Assembly (NCBI GenBank): GCA_032207245.1
Contig: CM063498.1
Coordinates: 91,144,848 to 91,208,847 of the forward strand
Source of the DNA: Pardosa pseudoannulata
Taxonomy: Eukaryota; Arthropoda; Arachnida; Araneae; Lycosidae
DNA length: 64,000 nucleotides
Reading direction: 5' to 3'
Shown here: one piece after another, positions 11,531 to 25,066 of the stretch
Position numbering within the stretch: the first letter of the stretch is position 1
Layout of the letters: each line of letters opens with the position of its first letter
Made by a program: the position numbers and the translations under genes
The notes under the pieces: model-generated
Told to the model about the DNA's origin: nothing
Database searches by the model: none
The model's input: only the letters and a program-made list of their open reading frames with translations

Positions 11531-14500
11531 TTCTCCTCCAGTTTGTATGTGATTTCTAGTAGTGCCTGACAAGGACTTTGGATGCTGTTATTCATTGTTC
11601 GACAAATCTAGAATTGCTATTTTCATTAATTACTTTATAATTTATTTTTACTAAAGAAATTCATAATATCTACTTATTTTTTCTCACTTATTATTTGTTT
11701 TTTATCCATTTTATTTGAATCTGGAAAAGAAGAAGAAGGATTAGTAGTTTGGAATCCAGTCTTAGGTAGTATTAATGTTGCTAATAAGTAGTACCTATAA
11801 TTAAATAATAATAATAATAAATATAATTCACCATAAGTTCTGTTAGTTTTAATTTTTTAATCTGAATGTTAATGAAACTTTTTGTTAATTGAGCATCAAC
11901 TTATAATAAATAATCATCCTTTTTCCTACAGACCATCAAATATTATCACGGACTGAGGGTAGTTGGATCACCATTTGGCAACTGCTGATCTAGCCTCATT
12001 CACCTTGTGGTCTTTCAGGTTTAAGACAGTATCTTGAAGACACTCCTTATTCCCCACTGTTTTCAGTTTCCTCTGGTTCGTGCTCGTTGTCTCCTATTTA
12101 TTCCCCCTCTCTTCTCTTTTCCATTTGCTTTCATTGTTTTCGCAACTCTTTCTTTCCGTCATGGATTGCAACTGTAGTGGCTTTCACATTTTCTAGCCTT
12201 ATGCCCTAAACTGTCCTTCCAGTCCTCGGCTGGCTATCTTGTTTTACTTGTCTCCTGAATTATTTAGGATGCTTTGGATGCAGCATGTGTCATCTCCACT
12301 CAATCTACCAACCAATGTTAGTAAACACACTGTAAAGTAACGCGCTGATAATGCATGTGAATTTAATAGATGGTGAATCGTCATTATAGAGATAATATAA
12401 AATGGAAACAGAGGTATCAAAACTACCAAAAGTATTTTTTATACTGATCTTTTACACTCTTTACAGAAACAAACAAAAAACTGTGTAGATTTTAGAATAG
12501 GTGACAATATAATCAGGGTGGCTTGAAAAACCGACATCAGTTTTAGAAAGAAGTTAACTTATCTATGTAAACAAATTAATTGAAAAATTGCAAAATTGAA
12601 ATCATAGTAATGCATACATTAAGGCATTAAGTATGATACGTAAAATTGGTTTAATGTGGGAATATATTTTCTTGAATAACGACAGGGAAGCTAGTGGTAT
12701 ACACACAGTAATTTTCCACCTTGGGAAGAGTAAGAGAGTTATATTCGTTTTTACAGCATAGCATCTTTGAAATTTACATCAAAGGTCATTTGATTTATGT
12801 TGCCATGTTTTCTATTCTGGAAATAATGTACATTATTAGATCATAGAATACATGTTATCTTAAAATGGCATGTTCCTTAAATTATTCTTAATTTTTCCAG
12901 ATAATAATAATTATATATTTACTGCTATCAACTGTTTTTAAAGTTAGTTTTTGTTAATATTAATTAAGGGATTTGGATATTTTAAATTTTAATAAGTTAA
13001 ATTTTTCCTTTTATTTTTTAACATTGTTTTAAATTTAAACTGCTAAAGGCTTGACCGAACATGTTGGTGCCCTCTGCCAAATGTGTGATAAAGCACAAAG
13101 TATGCCAACCTGTACTTTTACCCCTCTCTTCGCTGTGTCGTTTTAAAATTTTTATTCATTTCAGAGCAGGCTCTCTCTTTGCAACCCTTTAATGATGTAT
13201 GAAATGTGCCTAATTCTCATTGGGTTATAAAATTGTGAAATTAAATTTCATTGGTTAGGTGGTTAGCGATGACTATATATTAATTGTAACTATATTACTG
13301 GGGGGGGGGGGTCATATAAAATTTAAATACTGTTAATCTTAAAAAAAATTTTTAAATTGCAAAAAGCACTTGTATTTAACATACTTAACTATTTGCCTGA
13401 GTTTATTTTATGTATTGAGTAATTAATTTATTTTGAAATTAAAATTATAATTTTATAATTGTGAAAAGGTATGTATTTTTTTTTATTATTTTAAAGTGAT
13501 CTTTCATGTTTTTTCTATAACTCTTCCTCATTTATTGGGAAGTTTGGTGTTTTATTTTTATGACCAGAGGTGGAATTCAGTATTGTTTTTTACAGTTAGT
13601 GTGTTTCAGTTTATTTTGCTTATTGATACAATACAAAATGTTATGAAATTGAAAATAAACTTAATATATTAATTGTAACAACAATCATGGGAGGAATCAA
13701 GGCAACCCTCTTTGTTAAAAACAAGGTTCAATACTGTAAATTCCAAATGAATCTCTAATGTAATAAGTACTAACCTTTAAATGTTCTTTAAAAATTTGAG
13801 ATATATCTGTTCGATAGTTTTTGTTATTGTTTATTTATTATTGGTTTTATATCATATAAGATGAAATTAATTGTTTTGTTTAAAAAAAATCAGAAATTAT
13901 TTTACAAATCTAAAAAAAAAAAAAAAATGATTTTTTAATGTTTCAAAATTAATTTTCCTTAATTACATTAAATATTCACAAACAGTATATGAATAAACAA
14001 TATAAAAATTAAAGTATAACTTAACTCTTAATTTCTCCCTTTTGTTGGCTTTATTTGTGTTGTTCTTATATTTTTCATTTTCCATAGCTTACTATAAGTA
14101 TAGCTACATTATTTCTGTTGAAAATCTGCTCTTGCTCATAACATTGCCTTCTGGTTACTTCATGTGTAAGAGTTGGCATAGTTGGCACCATTTAAAAAAT
14201 CGTTAAAAACAGGAGGGGGTACCCGGTTCTTCAGTAGTACCACTGCTAAATTTTGCTGTCTGCTTTTGGCTTATTTTTAAAATTATATTTGGACAATTCT
14301 GTTGTATACTGTTTTATATGATATTAATTTTGTTATGCTTGATATTGTGATATTGTCATGAATTATCATGATTAGTGATTGATTGCTACAAATATCTGTA
14401 GATGTATACAATTAACTACCAAATTGTATTTAAAAGGACTTTAAGTTATCTAGATGCATAAATTTTATTATGTATTTTTTAAACGGAAGATTGAAACATC

Positions 14501-15155
14501 AAGCAGTTATTAGTTCATGTTCTTGGAATCATAACCATTCATATGACATCAGACTTGCACCAAGAAAAATGGATTCATATAAATTTAGGTTTATTATAAA
14601 AAACTTACTATTATGTTACTGAAAAATATTCCTTAAAAGTATCACTACATTACATTTTGTATTCAATACTAAAATTTTGGTATACTAAAATTATTTTACA
14701 TTGTTAGTCTTCAATATTTATAAGAATAAATTAATTTCATAAAAAATAAGATTTAATTATCTCACATGGTTTGCTTAGTTTCACTGCACTTTACATTTTT
14801 GTTTAATATCAAAGACAAATTAAAAAAAATTACAGCTGTAAACATTTATTTCTGAAAAAATGGTTTAATTATATGATTATTTTAGCGATCTGAGTACAGC
14901 TGAATTTATATTGAGAATTAAATAAGGTTTATTCTATTTGAAACTCAGTTTTAAGCATGGATGGATCTCCAGATTCAATGGTAGTTTAAGAAACTTATAT
15001 TTTTCTCTATTGAAAAGCAGTATGTTTTTACTAAAATTAAAGAAAAAAAAGTCACTAAAATTATTTTTTTTCAATGTTTAATTATATTTGGAATATTTGT
15101 CAGAATAAATAATTTATCTGTAATCAACATTTTATATATATGTATATTCTTACAG
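11531..15155. other. No gene recognised; possible hAT end and inverted pair
   Basis: On the - strand, CAGCAGTTGCCAAATGG starting at 11987 resembles a hAT terminus and could be the 5' end of the hAT relic. 12050-12250 is pyrimidine-rich and less AT-rich, unassigned. GGTGCCCTCTGCCAA near 13068 and its approximate inverse TTGGCATAGTTGGCACC near 14175 may be ends of a decayed MITE. A G11 run sits at about 13301. Upstream SLF1 exons could hide here; I found none. Confidence 0.35.
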
Positions 15156-15323
15156 CCTGAAGATCAAGATGCTCAAATTATGGATCAAAGCTTAGCGATT
15201 ATTTTTTCATCAATGATTGAACAAGGCATCATTTCAGATGCAATAGATTTCATCAGATCATTAGATATTAATATTATACCCAGTAAAGATGTACTACGTA
15301 CAATTATATTTACAATTCTGATG
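15156..15323 (+). CDS. SLF1: SLF1 exon A (first exon found)
   Basis: Acceptor TTCTTACAG, donor GTAAAT; 56 codons, phase 0 on both sides. It encodes local residues 1-56, containing SSMIEQGIISDAIDFI, which lines up with the human SLF1 stretch that begins the helical middle region after the unstructured linker. There is no credible initiator: the internal ATG codons lie inside the conserved part and the exon opens with an acceptor. Confidence 0.75.
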
Positions 15324-18300
15324 GTAAATATTAGTTTAGAGTATTAATGTCTTAATTTTTCATATATTTAAGATTTTGTACATACTTACAACTACATATA
15401 TATGTAAGATGAAAATGATATGCTTTGAATAGTAAAAAAAATGCTGGAGATAGATTTAGAATATTTATCCATGATGTAAGTCCAGTTGTAATCCATGATG
15501 TACATCAACCAGACACAGTAGTAATCAAATTAAGACAGTTGTGAGGATAAAAACAACTTTATTTTCTGATACAAAAAAATTAACCATTTTACTTTCAGAT
15601 GCACTAAGTGTGTTATGTCTAAACTACTACTATGGTTCATACCATTCTCTTTTGAAGTTGTAATAATATAATATATGGCTGCATTGGTATTGCAAGTAGG
15701 GGGATGTGGGGGTTATAGTTTCCCTATTAGAAGTGCTGTATATGTATATTATATATGTAAGAGTTACTGTATTGGTGTTAAGTTATGAGTTAAAGGGATA
15801 TAACCTCCTTCATGGGATCAACCCCTCACTACACTACATTTCTATCTTCACTTCTGTATTGTTACCATGTCTAGCATAAATCAACAGGATAAACATTTAT
15901 AATTCTTCTAAAATCCTATAAAAGGGAATCCAATATTCTAAAACTGAATCTTTTTGTTTATACCTCATTGAACCCTAGAAAGATGAGAACAGTTATTTTA
16001 GCAACAAATGAATTTCAAAATGTCATACCTTGTTTATTCTTTAGTTTCATGTTTTTCCTAATTATTGATAAAGAATGTGTTGCTAAAAATTTGTTTAATT
16101 TACTCATTATTATTGAAGTTATATCTATGTATACCTAGAAGGTCTGGCTGTGGAAACCACTGAAAAAAGTATCTCATTCTTTGTTGGGTTTTGATTAGTT
16201 TTCTGTGCAATATTGAATAGGAATTAGAAGGAGTCTAAGCAAGGAAGAGTTGGTTTTAAACACCTGCTTTTCACATAGAATTAATTTTACAAGGAGTTGA
16301 ATAATACTTGTTGTAGTGTTCTCACTACAGTGCAAGAGCACAAGAAACTTGCATTTTTTTTTCTCTCATTAAAAGGTTATTACTGCATGAAATTCATATA
16401 CTTTATAAACCAGTTTCATTATGTGCAAAATTCTCACATTTTGAAAAATGTACACTATCTATATTTTGGATAAATCAGTTTCTTTTATATGCAAAATTCT
16501 CACATTCCATTTTTGTTAAATCTTTTCATTCGATGTGAAATTCTCACATTTCATTGTTTCTACCTTAATTCTTATTTCTTGTTCCCCTTCTGACCACTAT
16601 TCATCTCATTAGAATGATCTTATTACAATATCTTAGTGAATTTGCAACAAATTCACTATTTTATAAATGAAGATAATCTTGTTAAGTAACGGAGAATATT
16701 TTTCTTTCCTAAATCTATTCATGTTTTTTCATAATTTTTAAAAATCTAACTTATCTTTTAGGAATCTTATTCTGTTTTTGAGAAAGGGTGAGTAAATAAT
16801 TGAAATGGGTGAGCAATACTCACCCATTTTTTTCTGCTTGAAGTGAAATAGAAAATACACAAATGTGTTTCATACATGTTGAATTTAGTGTAACATTACC
16901 AACATAGACAAGGGGGAAGGAATTGGTATTACTCCATAAATGTGACATTTTCCCTTTCTGTGGATCTTGACTGTAAGCAATAACATACACTTTATATTGG
17001 CATATGCAGAAATTCTGTCTTAGACAAAACAAAGTCTACACTTTATATTAGCATATGCAGAAATTCTGTCTTAGACAAAACAAATATTACTCATTCTTCT
17101 GTAGAATAACTACCACTTCCGCTAGGACAATCTTACTTTTTAAATCTAAACTCTTACAGTCAAGTTCACTATTTTATACTTTATCTTGTCAAGTTATGGA
17201 TAATATTTTTTTCCTAATTCCTATTCATGTTTTCTCATATTTTTAAAAAATATCACTGAACTTTTAGAAAGCTCACTCTGTTTTGGGGAAAGGGGGAGCA
17301 ATTCTCACCCATTGTGTTTCTGTGATGTAAACCCAGCTTGATGTAAGAGGATAAATAAGGAGAGCTATTGAAAAAACCTACTTGTCATATGCAGTTAATT
17401 TTGTGCTGGAAAGCATCTGCTTTATGCTGATATATATTTAGCTCTTTTGGTATTATTGACTTGTCAAACAATTTTTTTTGTTCGTATTGTCACAGTGAAC
17501 TCTTGATATAAGTAACCTCTCAGATAAACAAATTATATTTATGTCATAGAACTCTTCAACTAAATCTGTTTCCCAATGAGGAAGATGGTTGGTATAAGTT
17601 TTTTCAGTATTCTAGATTAAGTACCTGTAAAACCTGGGTAATTTGTAAAGAAAGTACTGATATAGATATCAAACATTATGACTACATTTTGAATTTAGCA
17701 GATAAGCTCTATAAAAATTATGTTTCTCTTAAGATATCTCTTCTTAACAATTTTGCTCCATGCTTATATCCCACTATCTTAATCTGAAAGCACAAATCAA
17801 TCACTGCTGCCATAAGACCATGGACATTATTTCTAATTTCATAAGTTAGTTTATGTTGTGTGAGCAAAATGATGTAGCTGAATATTTGTAGAGATTGTAA
17901 AAAATAAATAGATAAATAAAATAAGTAAACCATATCATAATATTTATGTCTTAAAATGTATATAACTTTTTAAACTAATTTTGTGTGATCTCAATAAAAA
18001 ATTTTTGAATAGTGAACTTTATTTTGTACTTAGAGTATTATGTTGTGATAGCTTATGTATTTATTATATTTTCATGAATATAAAATTTGTTATAAATGAA
18101 TCATTAACCAAGTAGCCAAAATGGCCACTACATCTTTTCTAGGAATATTGAAAGTATCATCTTTCTAGTGATAAATGTGCTGTCACATACTGGGAAAGAT
18201 ATCATATAGTTTTTAGAGACAGAAAAACAAAAAAGAATCTGAACACTGTATTATTGTATGTAGGAGACATCATGTAGCTATGTGATATCTTTAATACAAA

Positions 18301-18383
18301 CTTAGTATTATTTTTCGTGCTTTCTCTCTCTTGCTTTTAACAAATTACATCAGGACTATTTCTGTGAGCATCTTAATATTGTT

Positions 18384-18437
<54 letters not shown>

Positions 18438-21400
18438 ATATTTTTTGTTAACTCTGTAACCAGAAATTTTTTTCTTGAAAACTGCTTTCATTTAGCATTT
18501 GTTTTTCAAATGTTATTATTTTTAATATCATTTGTTTATTGTGTTAAAAGGACATTCTATTTATATTTAGGGGAAACTGGGGTAAAATGGTCCGCTTTTG
18601 TGAGTTTTGAGTATTTACTCTCAAACTAATGATTTTTTTAATCTGAAAATATATATGCATATTACCTATATATTAGGCTTTATATTACACTCAGTCAAAA
18701 CCAATTATTATAAATACTTTTTTATTATAATTTTTTTAATAGTAAGTGACAAAGTGGACCATTTTACTCCGACCCCAGGGTAAAATGATCCATGGCATGG
18801 GGTAAAATGGACCGCAAAAAAATTTCTAAAGATAACTTAAATGTATTACATTATTTAATAGTACATAACATAAAATGTATTATATTTATTTTCTATAGCT
18901 TCAATCTGTACATACAAAGCATAATATTAGTGAATATTGAAGTTAATGAATGATATAACAAAAGATTTGTGTGTTACTGAAAGTCTATTTTCTTGAGAAG
19001 CAGTAGGGTCTGAAAGATTCATTACAATATCTTGAACATTTCCGAGCAATTCATCAACATTGTCAGGGAAAGTGAACACATTTTGATTACGTTTTTGCCT
19101 TATAAATTTCACAAGAACGTAATCTTCATCATTTTTTCCTGTTATTAAACCAACAAATTGAACGACAGTCTTTTTTGTCAAAAATTTAACCAAAACATAC
19201 TTGCCAACTTTTAATTCATTATCAAAATTATATGACATATTTTCCGAATCACTTGAACTTTCTGATCCACATAAATTTTCTTTATTTGCTTTAAAATGCA
19301 CAGATTTATCATTTTTCTGCATAGTTAAGACTAACATTTTTTCTAAATTCTTCCTAGCTTTAACTAAAGCAGTATTTTTCTGTTTTAATTTTTTCTCTTC
19401 CTTCTCTTTGACATCTTTTTTAATCATCGTTTTCACTGGTGTATCAGTTAGAATTTTTGATGCAACCTTCTTTTGTTTGTTTGTTGTCTTGCGCATACTA
19501 GCTTTTACTATGGGGCGTAATTCAAAAGGGGATATTGTTTTCAACTGATGATTTCCACTTTATACTGATTGTGATGTATTTAGTTGCTGATCATTTATGC
19601 TTATGCTTGATTGTTGATCACCTGTGCTTGTTTGACAATCAGTTGTACTCGGTAATTCAAAATCTCCTGGTGGTTGATCAGTCGCATATGAGGAGAGATA
19701 TTAGATATCCTCAAAGATGTTTTCATTGAATGGCCATATATCTGTTACTTTCAATCCTGATTGCATGTTTTTTAAATTATCACACATAAAATCAACTTAG
19801 AAAAGCATATGGGATACAGAAATTAAAAAATAAACACAACCTGGAAAATGGACCATAGTCAATTTTACCCCATATGTAATTCTGGCAAAATTTGTCAAAA
19901 AAAAAAAAAAAAAAACCTTTATATTAAATTGTTTTAGCTACATTAAATATAATAATACATTATCTCAGATCTTTATTGTGAGAAGTTAAATCCTCCAAAT
20001 CACAATTCTTAAATGAAGAGAAGAAGATATGTTAAGATGAAAATATTTACTTCTGACTTACACAAATCAACTTTCTAGAATAAAATGGCTAAATTGTCAG
20101 CTAAACACACAATTACACATTCATTTTCAAGACTGCAGTGCTGTCATTTATGTATCAAAATATTAAAAATAATAAATAAAATAAATAATAGAGGGTGATC
20201 CATTTTACCCCGGTCTCCCCTAACTACTATTTGTAAGTAAAAAATGAAATTTTCTTTAACTAAATTTAAATTGAACACCACTAAATATTTATGTATGAGG
20301 TAAAATATGTTTATAAGGTCTTAGGTATCTTTTCTCCTTTTTCATATTTTTAACTCTATTGCAGAAAAGCGATGATATCAGAAGTTTAGCTCTATCTTCT
20401 GATTACTTGATGAGTGTCATAAATGTTTTTCCTCCAATTAACAATGAGAGAAGAATTTATTACTATGATTCTATACGAGGTACTAAAGGTTATCTTGATG
20501 ATTTGTGGTCCGTATTTTCCCATACTGTAGAGTAAGTACTATTTGTTTATGCTTAAGCTTTAAAATATTTTCATTGATCTTTGCTTCTTAAATAACTAAT
20601 CATTTACAAATGCAGTAAAGTATACAATAGTTCCTGTTATATATGCATTTTAACTCAGGTGTCTGTGCTTTACTACTGTGATTTTTTATTTATTGATATC
20701 AGTTAAAGCATTGTCTTTTTGTTTTTCATGCATAACTCAGTAAATTCTTGACAATGCAGATAAAGTTGTTTGCAAATAAACATCTATGTACCTTCTCTGT
20801 CCTATGTTCTTCTTTCCATTAAACAAAACTGAACTACAATGAAGGTCCTTTTTAATCCATAAGACGTGAAAGTATTTCCTTAATGCATAACAATATAAAG
20901 GAAGCATAATTTGAAGTTAATTATCGTGAACTTGCCATGCTAATTGGACTTTCATTGGTTTGGCGTAATTTTCATTGTATCTTTCATAATATATCATGCT
21001 TTTAGTTAAGGTTTAAGCTATCTTAATGTAAATAACATTAAAAAAATTGTGAGCAGTTTTATCTTCTGATAAGATACTGTTTCTTTTGTTATGAAAGAGC
21101 CAATATATTTATAACTGGTAAAATAGGAAAATAACATATGTAAACTGTTGTAGGCTAGCAGCATTCCTATTGAGATTTTATATGGTGGGGTGGGCTGCAT
21201 ATTTTGTATAACATTCAGTCTTACATATTTCTAAAATTTAGTCATATGGTATTCAAACCGTTGAAATATTTATCTGCATTTAGGCTTTACTTATGGCACA
21301 CCAAGTCTGTACATTGTAATAAGGTCAAGAATAATAAAATTTTATTTAAAAGAACACACTAAGTATTTTAGGAGGTATTGTGATATGCATTAAAAATCCA

Positions 21401-24400
21401 TATTGTATGCATTTGACGAATCTTATTGTAATGAGATATATTATGCTTTAAAATTTAAGCCTCAACCATCTGACATTGTAAAATTCAGCATGAAAAAATT
21501 GCATAAAATATCCAGAAGCTTTTTCGTGAAAACAAATAAATAAGAATAATTTTCAATTATAAAGAGTTGTTAACCAAGTGGAAAAATAATTTCTCATCAC
21601 TAGTAGTCCTATATATTATTCACTATTAAGGAAAACTCTTTTGATTTTGACATCTGCTATGCTAAACTTTTTTGAATACATAATAATTTTAACATTTATG
21701 CATGGTAAATATTGGTAAATATTTAATACACGCAACAGCAGTTTAGTATCAAAATTATTGGTATTAAAATTGAAATATATGAAATATTTACTGAATTTTT
21801 CTTTGGTTATTAAGTTTTTGAAATTTTAAATTGATATTCAGGAAAATTAAAATATATATTGCAAAGAACGTATGATTTTAACTGCATAATTTAAAGACTT
21901 CTGTGGTCAAGTTAAAGCTGAATTGCCAAATATTTAAAGAAGGTGAATTGTATTCTTTAAAATATAAATACATGATAAGAATTTTATGTATGTGACTTAT
22001 GTTCTTTAAAATAAAATGTTAATAAGGATTTCATTTATACATTAAATGTAATTTTTTGTTTTGTAGATCTTATTTTTATCATTGCTCCCTTTATGATATT
22101 GCAAGTGAAAGTAATGCTGAACCAATTAAATATCCTAACTGCAAATTTCTTCTTGAATTCTATGTAAAATTATTTTCTATTGATTTTGAATATCTGTATG
22201 TTAAAAGGTAAGTGCATAAGTAGTATTCAACTTATTAAAATCAAAATTCTTTGTTATTAAAAAAAAAATAGTTTTATTGCTTTGAAATAATTTTCAAGCT
22301 TGTGTTTTAAAATATAATTTTAAATATTTTGTCTGAAATATTTTATTACAAACTGGTTTTTTTTTTCTACATATATTGTACATTTCATTACATTTTGTTT
22401 TTGACTTATTTTATTGATAGCATTTTTTATTATAGTAAGTTTTATATGATAGCTTAATAAATCTAGTGTAGGATGTGTAAATTTTTATAAGTTTTATCAA
22501 CTATTACATATTAAATCCTTAATGTCCCAGTAATAATTTTCAAATCTTCTCCAGTTCGGGCAGTTAAACTTAATCAGTTCTTTAAGTTAGGCAATATGCC
22601 AAATTTTAGTTAACAGCAATTGACTGTAGACAAAATTTAACTGTTTAGTCTTTCATATATAAGGGAAACCTTTGCTCTAATTAATTACAGTTAAGTTGCA
22701 GCAAGTTACTGCTTATCTTGTTTTGTGAAGTTAAATTTACTGTGCAATATATTATGCTTAGAAAAATGTTGAGGAGATTAGTTTAGTTTTATTAAAGTTT
22801 GCTTTTTCTGCCTTCAGATTTTCACGTCAGGATTAAGTTTTAAAAGCTTTTTTTTCTGTCCCCATGGTGCAGTAATCAAATATTTAGAGTTATTTTTATT
22901 TATTTAGTTTTTCCTAAATGTTATTTAAAGGAAACTTTTATTTTTTCTTCAGCAATATTTAAAAATTTTTTTTCTAACAATTTGTGAGACCAAAGCTGCA
23001 ACTTTATATTCTGATTTTGTTACCCACTTTGTTCTGCATGTTAAAGACCCAGATTTTAAGAATAATGTTTAATTATGGTTTGGGGTATCTTTTAGAAAGT
23101 AATGCAGCATTAAATATTAGTTCAGTTTAAAAAACATCCTCATGACTTACAGATTTTCATTGTTTTGCTGTATTTTAGATGTAGTAGAACCACTATTAGA
23201 AATGGTGGGAAATCAATTTGAAAAGTGCTAAATATTTTTCTCATGTGAACCAAAAAATAAGAGGTATATACCTATGTTTGTATTACAAGAAGACCATTGT
23301 CCAGCAATCCACAAAATTTTATCACTACAGTATCCCTGGCATATACTCATTGCACCCTAGAGTGCTGCAGAGCCAAGCCTGAGAACTGTTCAGGCAGATA
23401 TTTGGTCTTCAAGATGAGTATAAAGACAGTTCTTAGCATAATTTTACAGTGTTGAAAAAAGGCATTTTAAAATTTAATTTTTAACACTTTGACATTTTTT
23501 TAATACAATTTCCCATGCTTTATTTCAATGTACAGGTAAACATTGAAGCTAATATATATATTTTTTTACTTTATCTAAAATGCTTCCAAGTATAATTGGA
23601 GAAATTTTCATACTTCTATCCTAATTATTAAAATAAATTATTATATACACCCATTGAACAGCTAACAGGTGTCATTTTGGCCCTCTAAGAAAAGTGAGAG
23701 ATTTTCAAGTGAATTTATCTTTTTGAATTTTTTATTTGAATTTTATTATAGCTCATTTTTTTTTTTTTGTGCATGGAAACAAGTATGAACTCCAAATTGA
23801 CATTGTTTTAATGATACATAGTAATGTTTTTTTGTGCTGTAATACTGCACAAGAAGTAACCATTAATGAATAGTTATCATGGGAACTAAAGATACAGATT
23901 TATCCAATACATTGTATGTAAGACATAAAAGTTTTGCATCAATTCCTGACTATCAAATAAATGTAAATTGCAATTATGTTTTGAATGGGTATCCTTATTT
24001 ATGCAAGAATGAAGAGTGACCAACTGATTTACAACTTGGAGAAAGTGTTGTGATCAATTTGCTGCAATCAATCATATCAAATGACAATTATTGTACTACT
24101 GTAAACTTGCAAATGAGCTTTCTCAAAAGAAAAAGAAATCACAATTGTTAAAATTATGCATAGTATATAAAACCTCTAAAATTTCATATATTATTTCAAC
24201 ATCATTTACTGATATAAAGATCATTTACTTTAATATAGCTTGCATTTATTATGAGGGTCAATTTAATCCCTAATGGCAGTTCTAAATTAGTCCAAAATCT
24301 GTTTCTAGTGTTTAGTATCTTCATGACTTCTTGAATAATTTCATAATTTTTAGCTCACTTACTTGATTATTGCCACAGTACCTCTGGTATACATTTGCAG

Positions 24401-25035
24401 CACTCAGTTTTAGAACTACAAGATTGTTCTTACAAAATTTATAACCAATGCAGTGAAAACACAAAACAAATTTTTCCTTTAAAGGATTTTTATTTAAGGG
24501 ATGTTTTATGAGTCTTTTTTATTATTGCATGCATATTGAACAATAAAAATTAATAAAAATAAAGATTTAGTGTAAGAAACTGATATTTCACTCCGATCTG
24601 GGTCTTGAGCAGAACAAGACCCCATCCTTTCTGTGGCTGTAATCCTGCTGTTGTTGCATCTCTGTTTTATTAAAAATCTATTTCATTATAATTTCTGTAA
24701 TAAGTAACCACTTATGAACATGTGTACAAATATATAATAGCTTTCAAATATATAATAGTGTTTAAAAAAGATGAATTATTTGATTCTTATTCCGTATAAA
24801 AATTATGGTATTTTTTTAGATGGTACTACTTCTTGATTGAAATCTTTGTGTTTTTACAGTTTTCAACCCTGTCTTATAATGCAACTTCTATGGCCCAGTT
24901 CTAATATCTGTATATCCACTAGAACTGAAATGTTGCTGAAGTGGATAAATGATCTTTATTGTGATTATTATCTTGTGAATAAAATGGTAGTATAATAATT
25001 TTTTATTCAATATAGAGAATTTTCTCTTTAAAAGT

Positions 25036-25066
<31 letters not shown>

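Larger units (their letters stand above)
15324..20364. other. SLF1 intron A-B: local duplications and a pogo derivative
   Basis: Holds short repeats at 16425-16555, a diverged tandem duplication at 16630-17345, a TA microsatellite and the pogo-type element. 15490-16400 and 17350-18380 show nothing recognisable. Confidence 0.6.

Noticed and set aside
7740..11987. Exact ends of the hAT relic (CAGTGATTCGG and CAGCAGTTGCC)
   Set aside because: The ends resemble hAT termini, but the flanking 8-mers (TCCTAGAT, ATCTAGCC) agree only in the central CTAG, too weak to call.
13060..14195. Decayed MITE with GGTGCC ends
   Set aside because: The inverted match is approximate and no target duplication was found, so it is mentioned only as a possibility.
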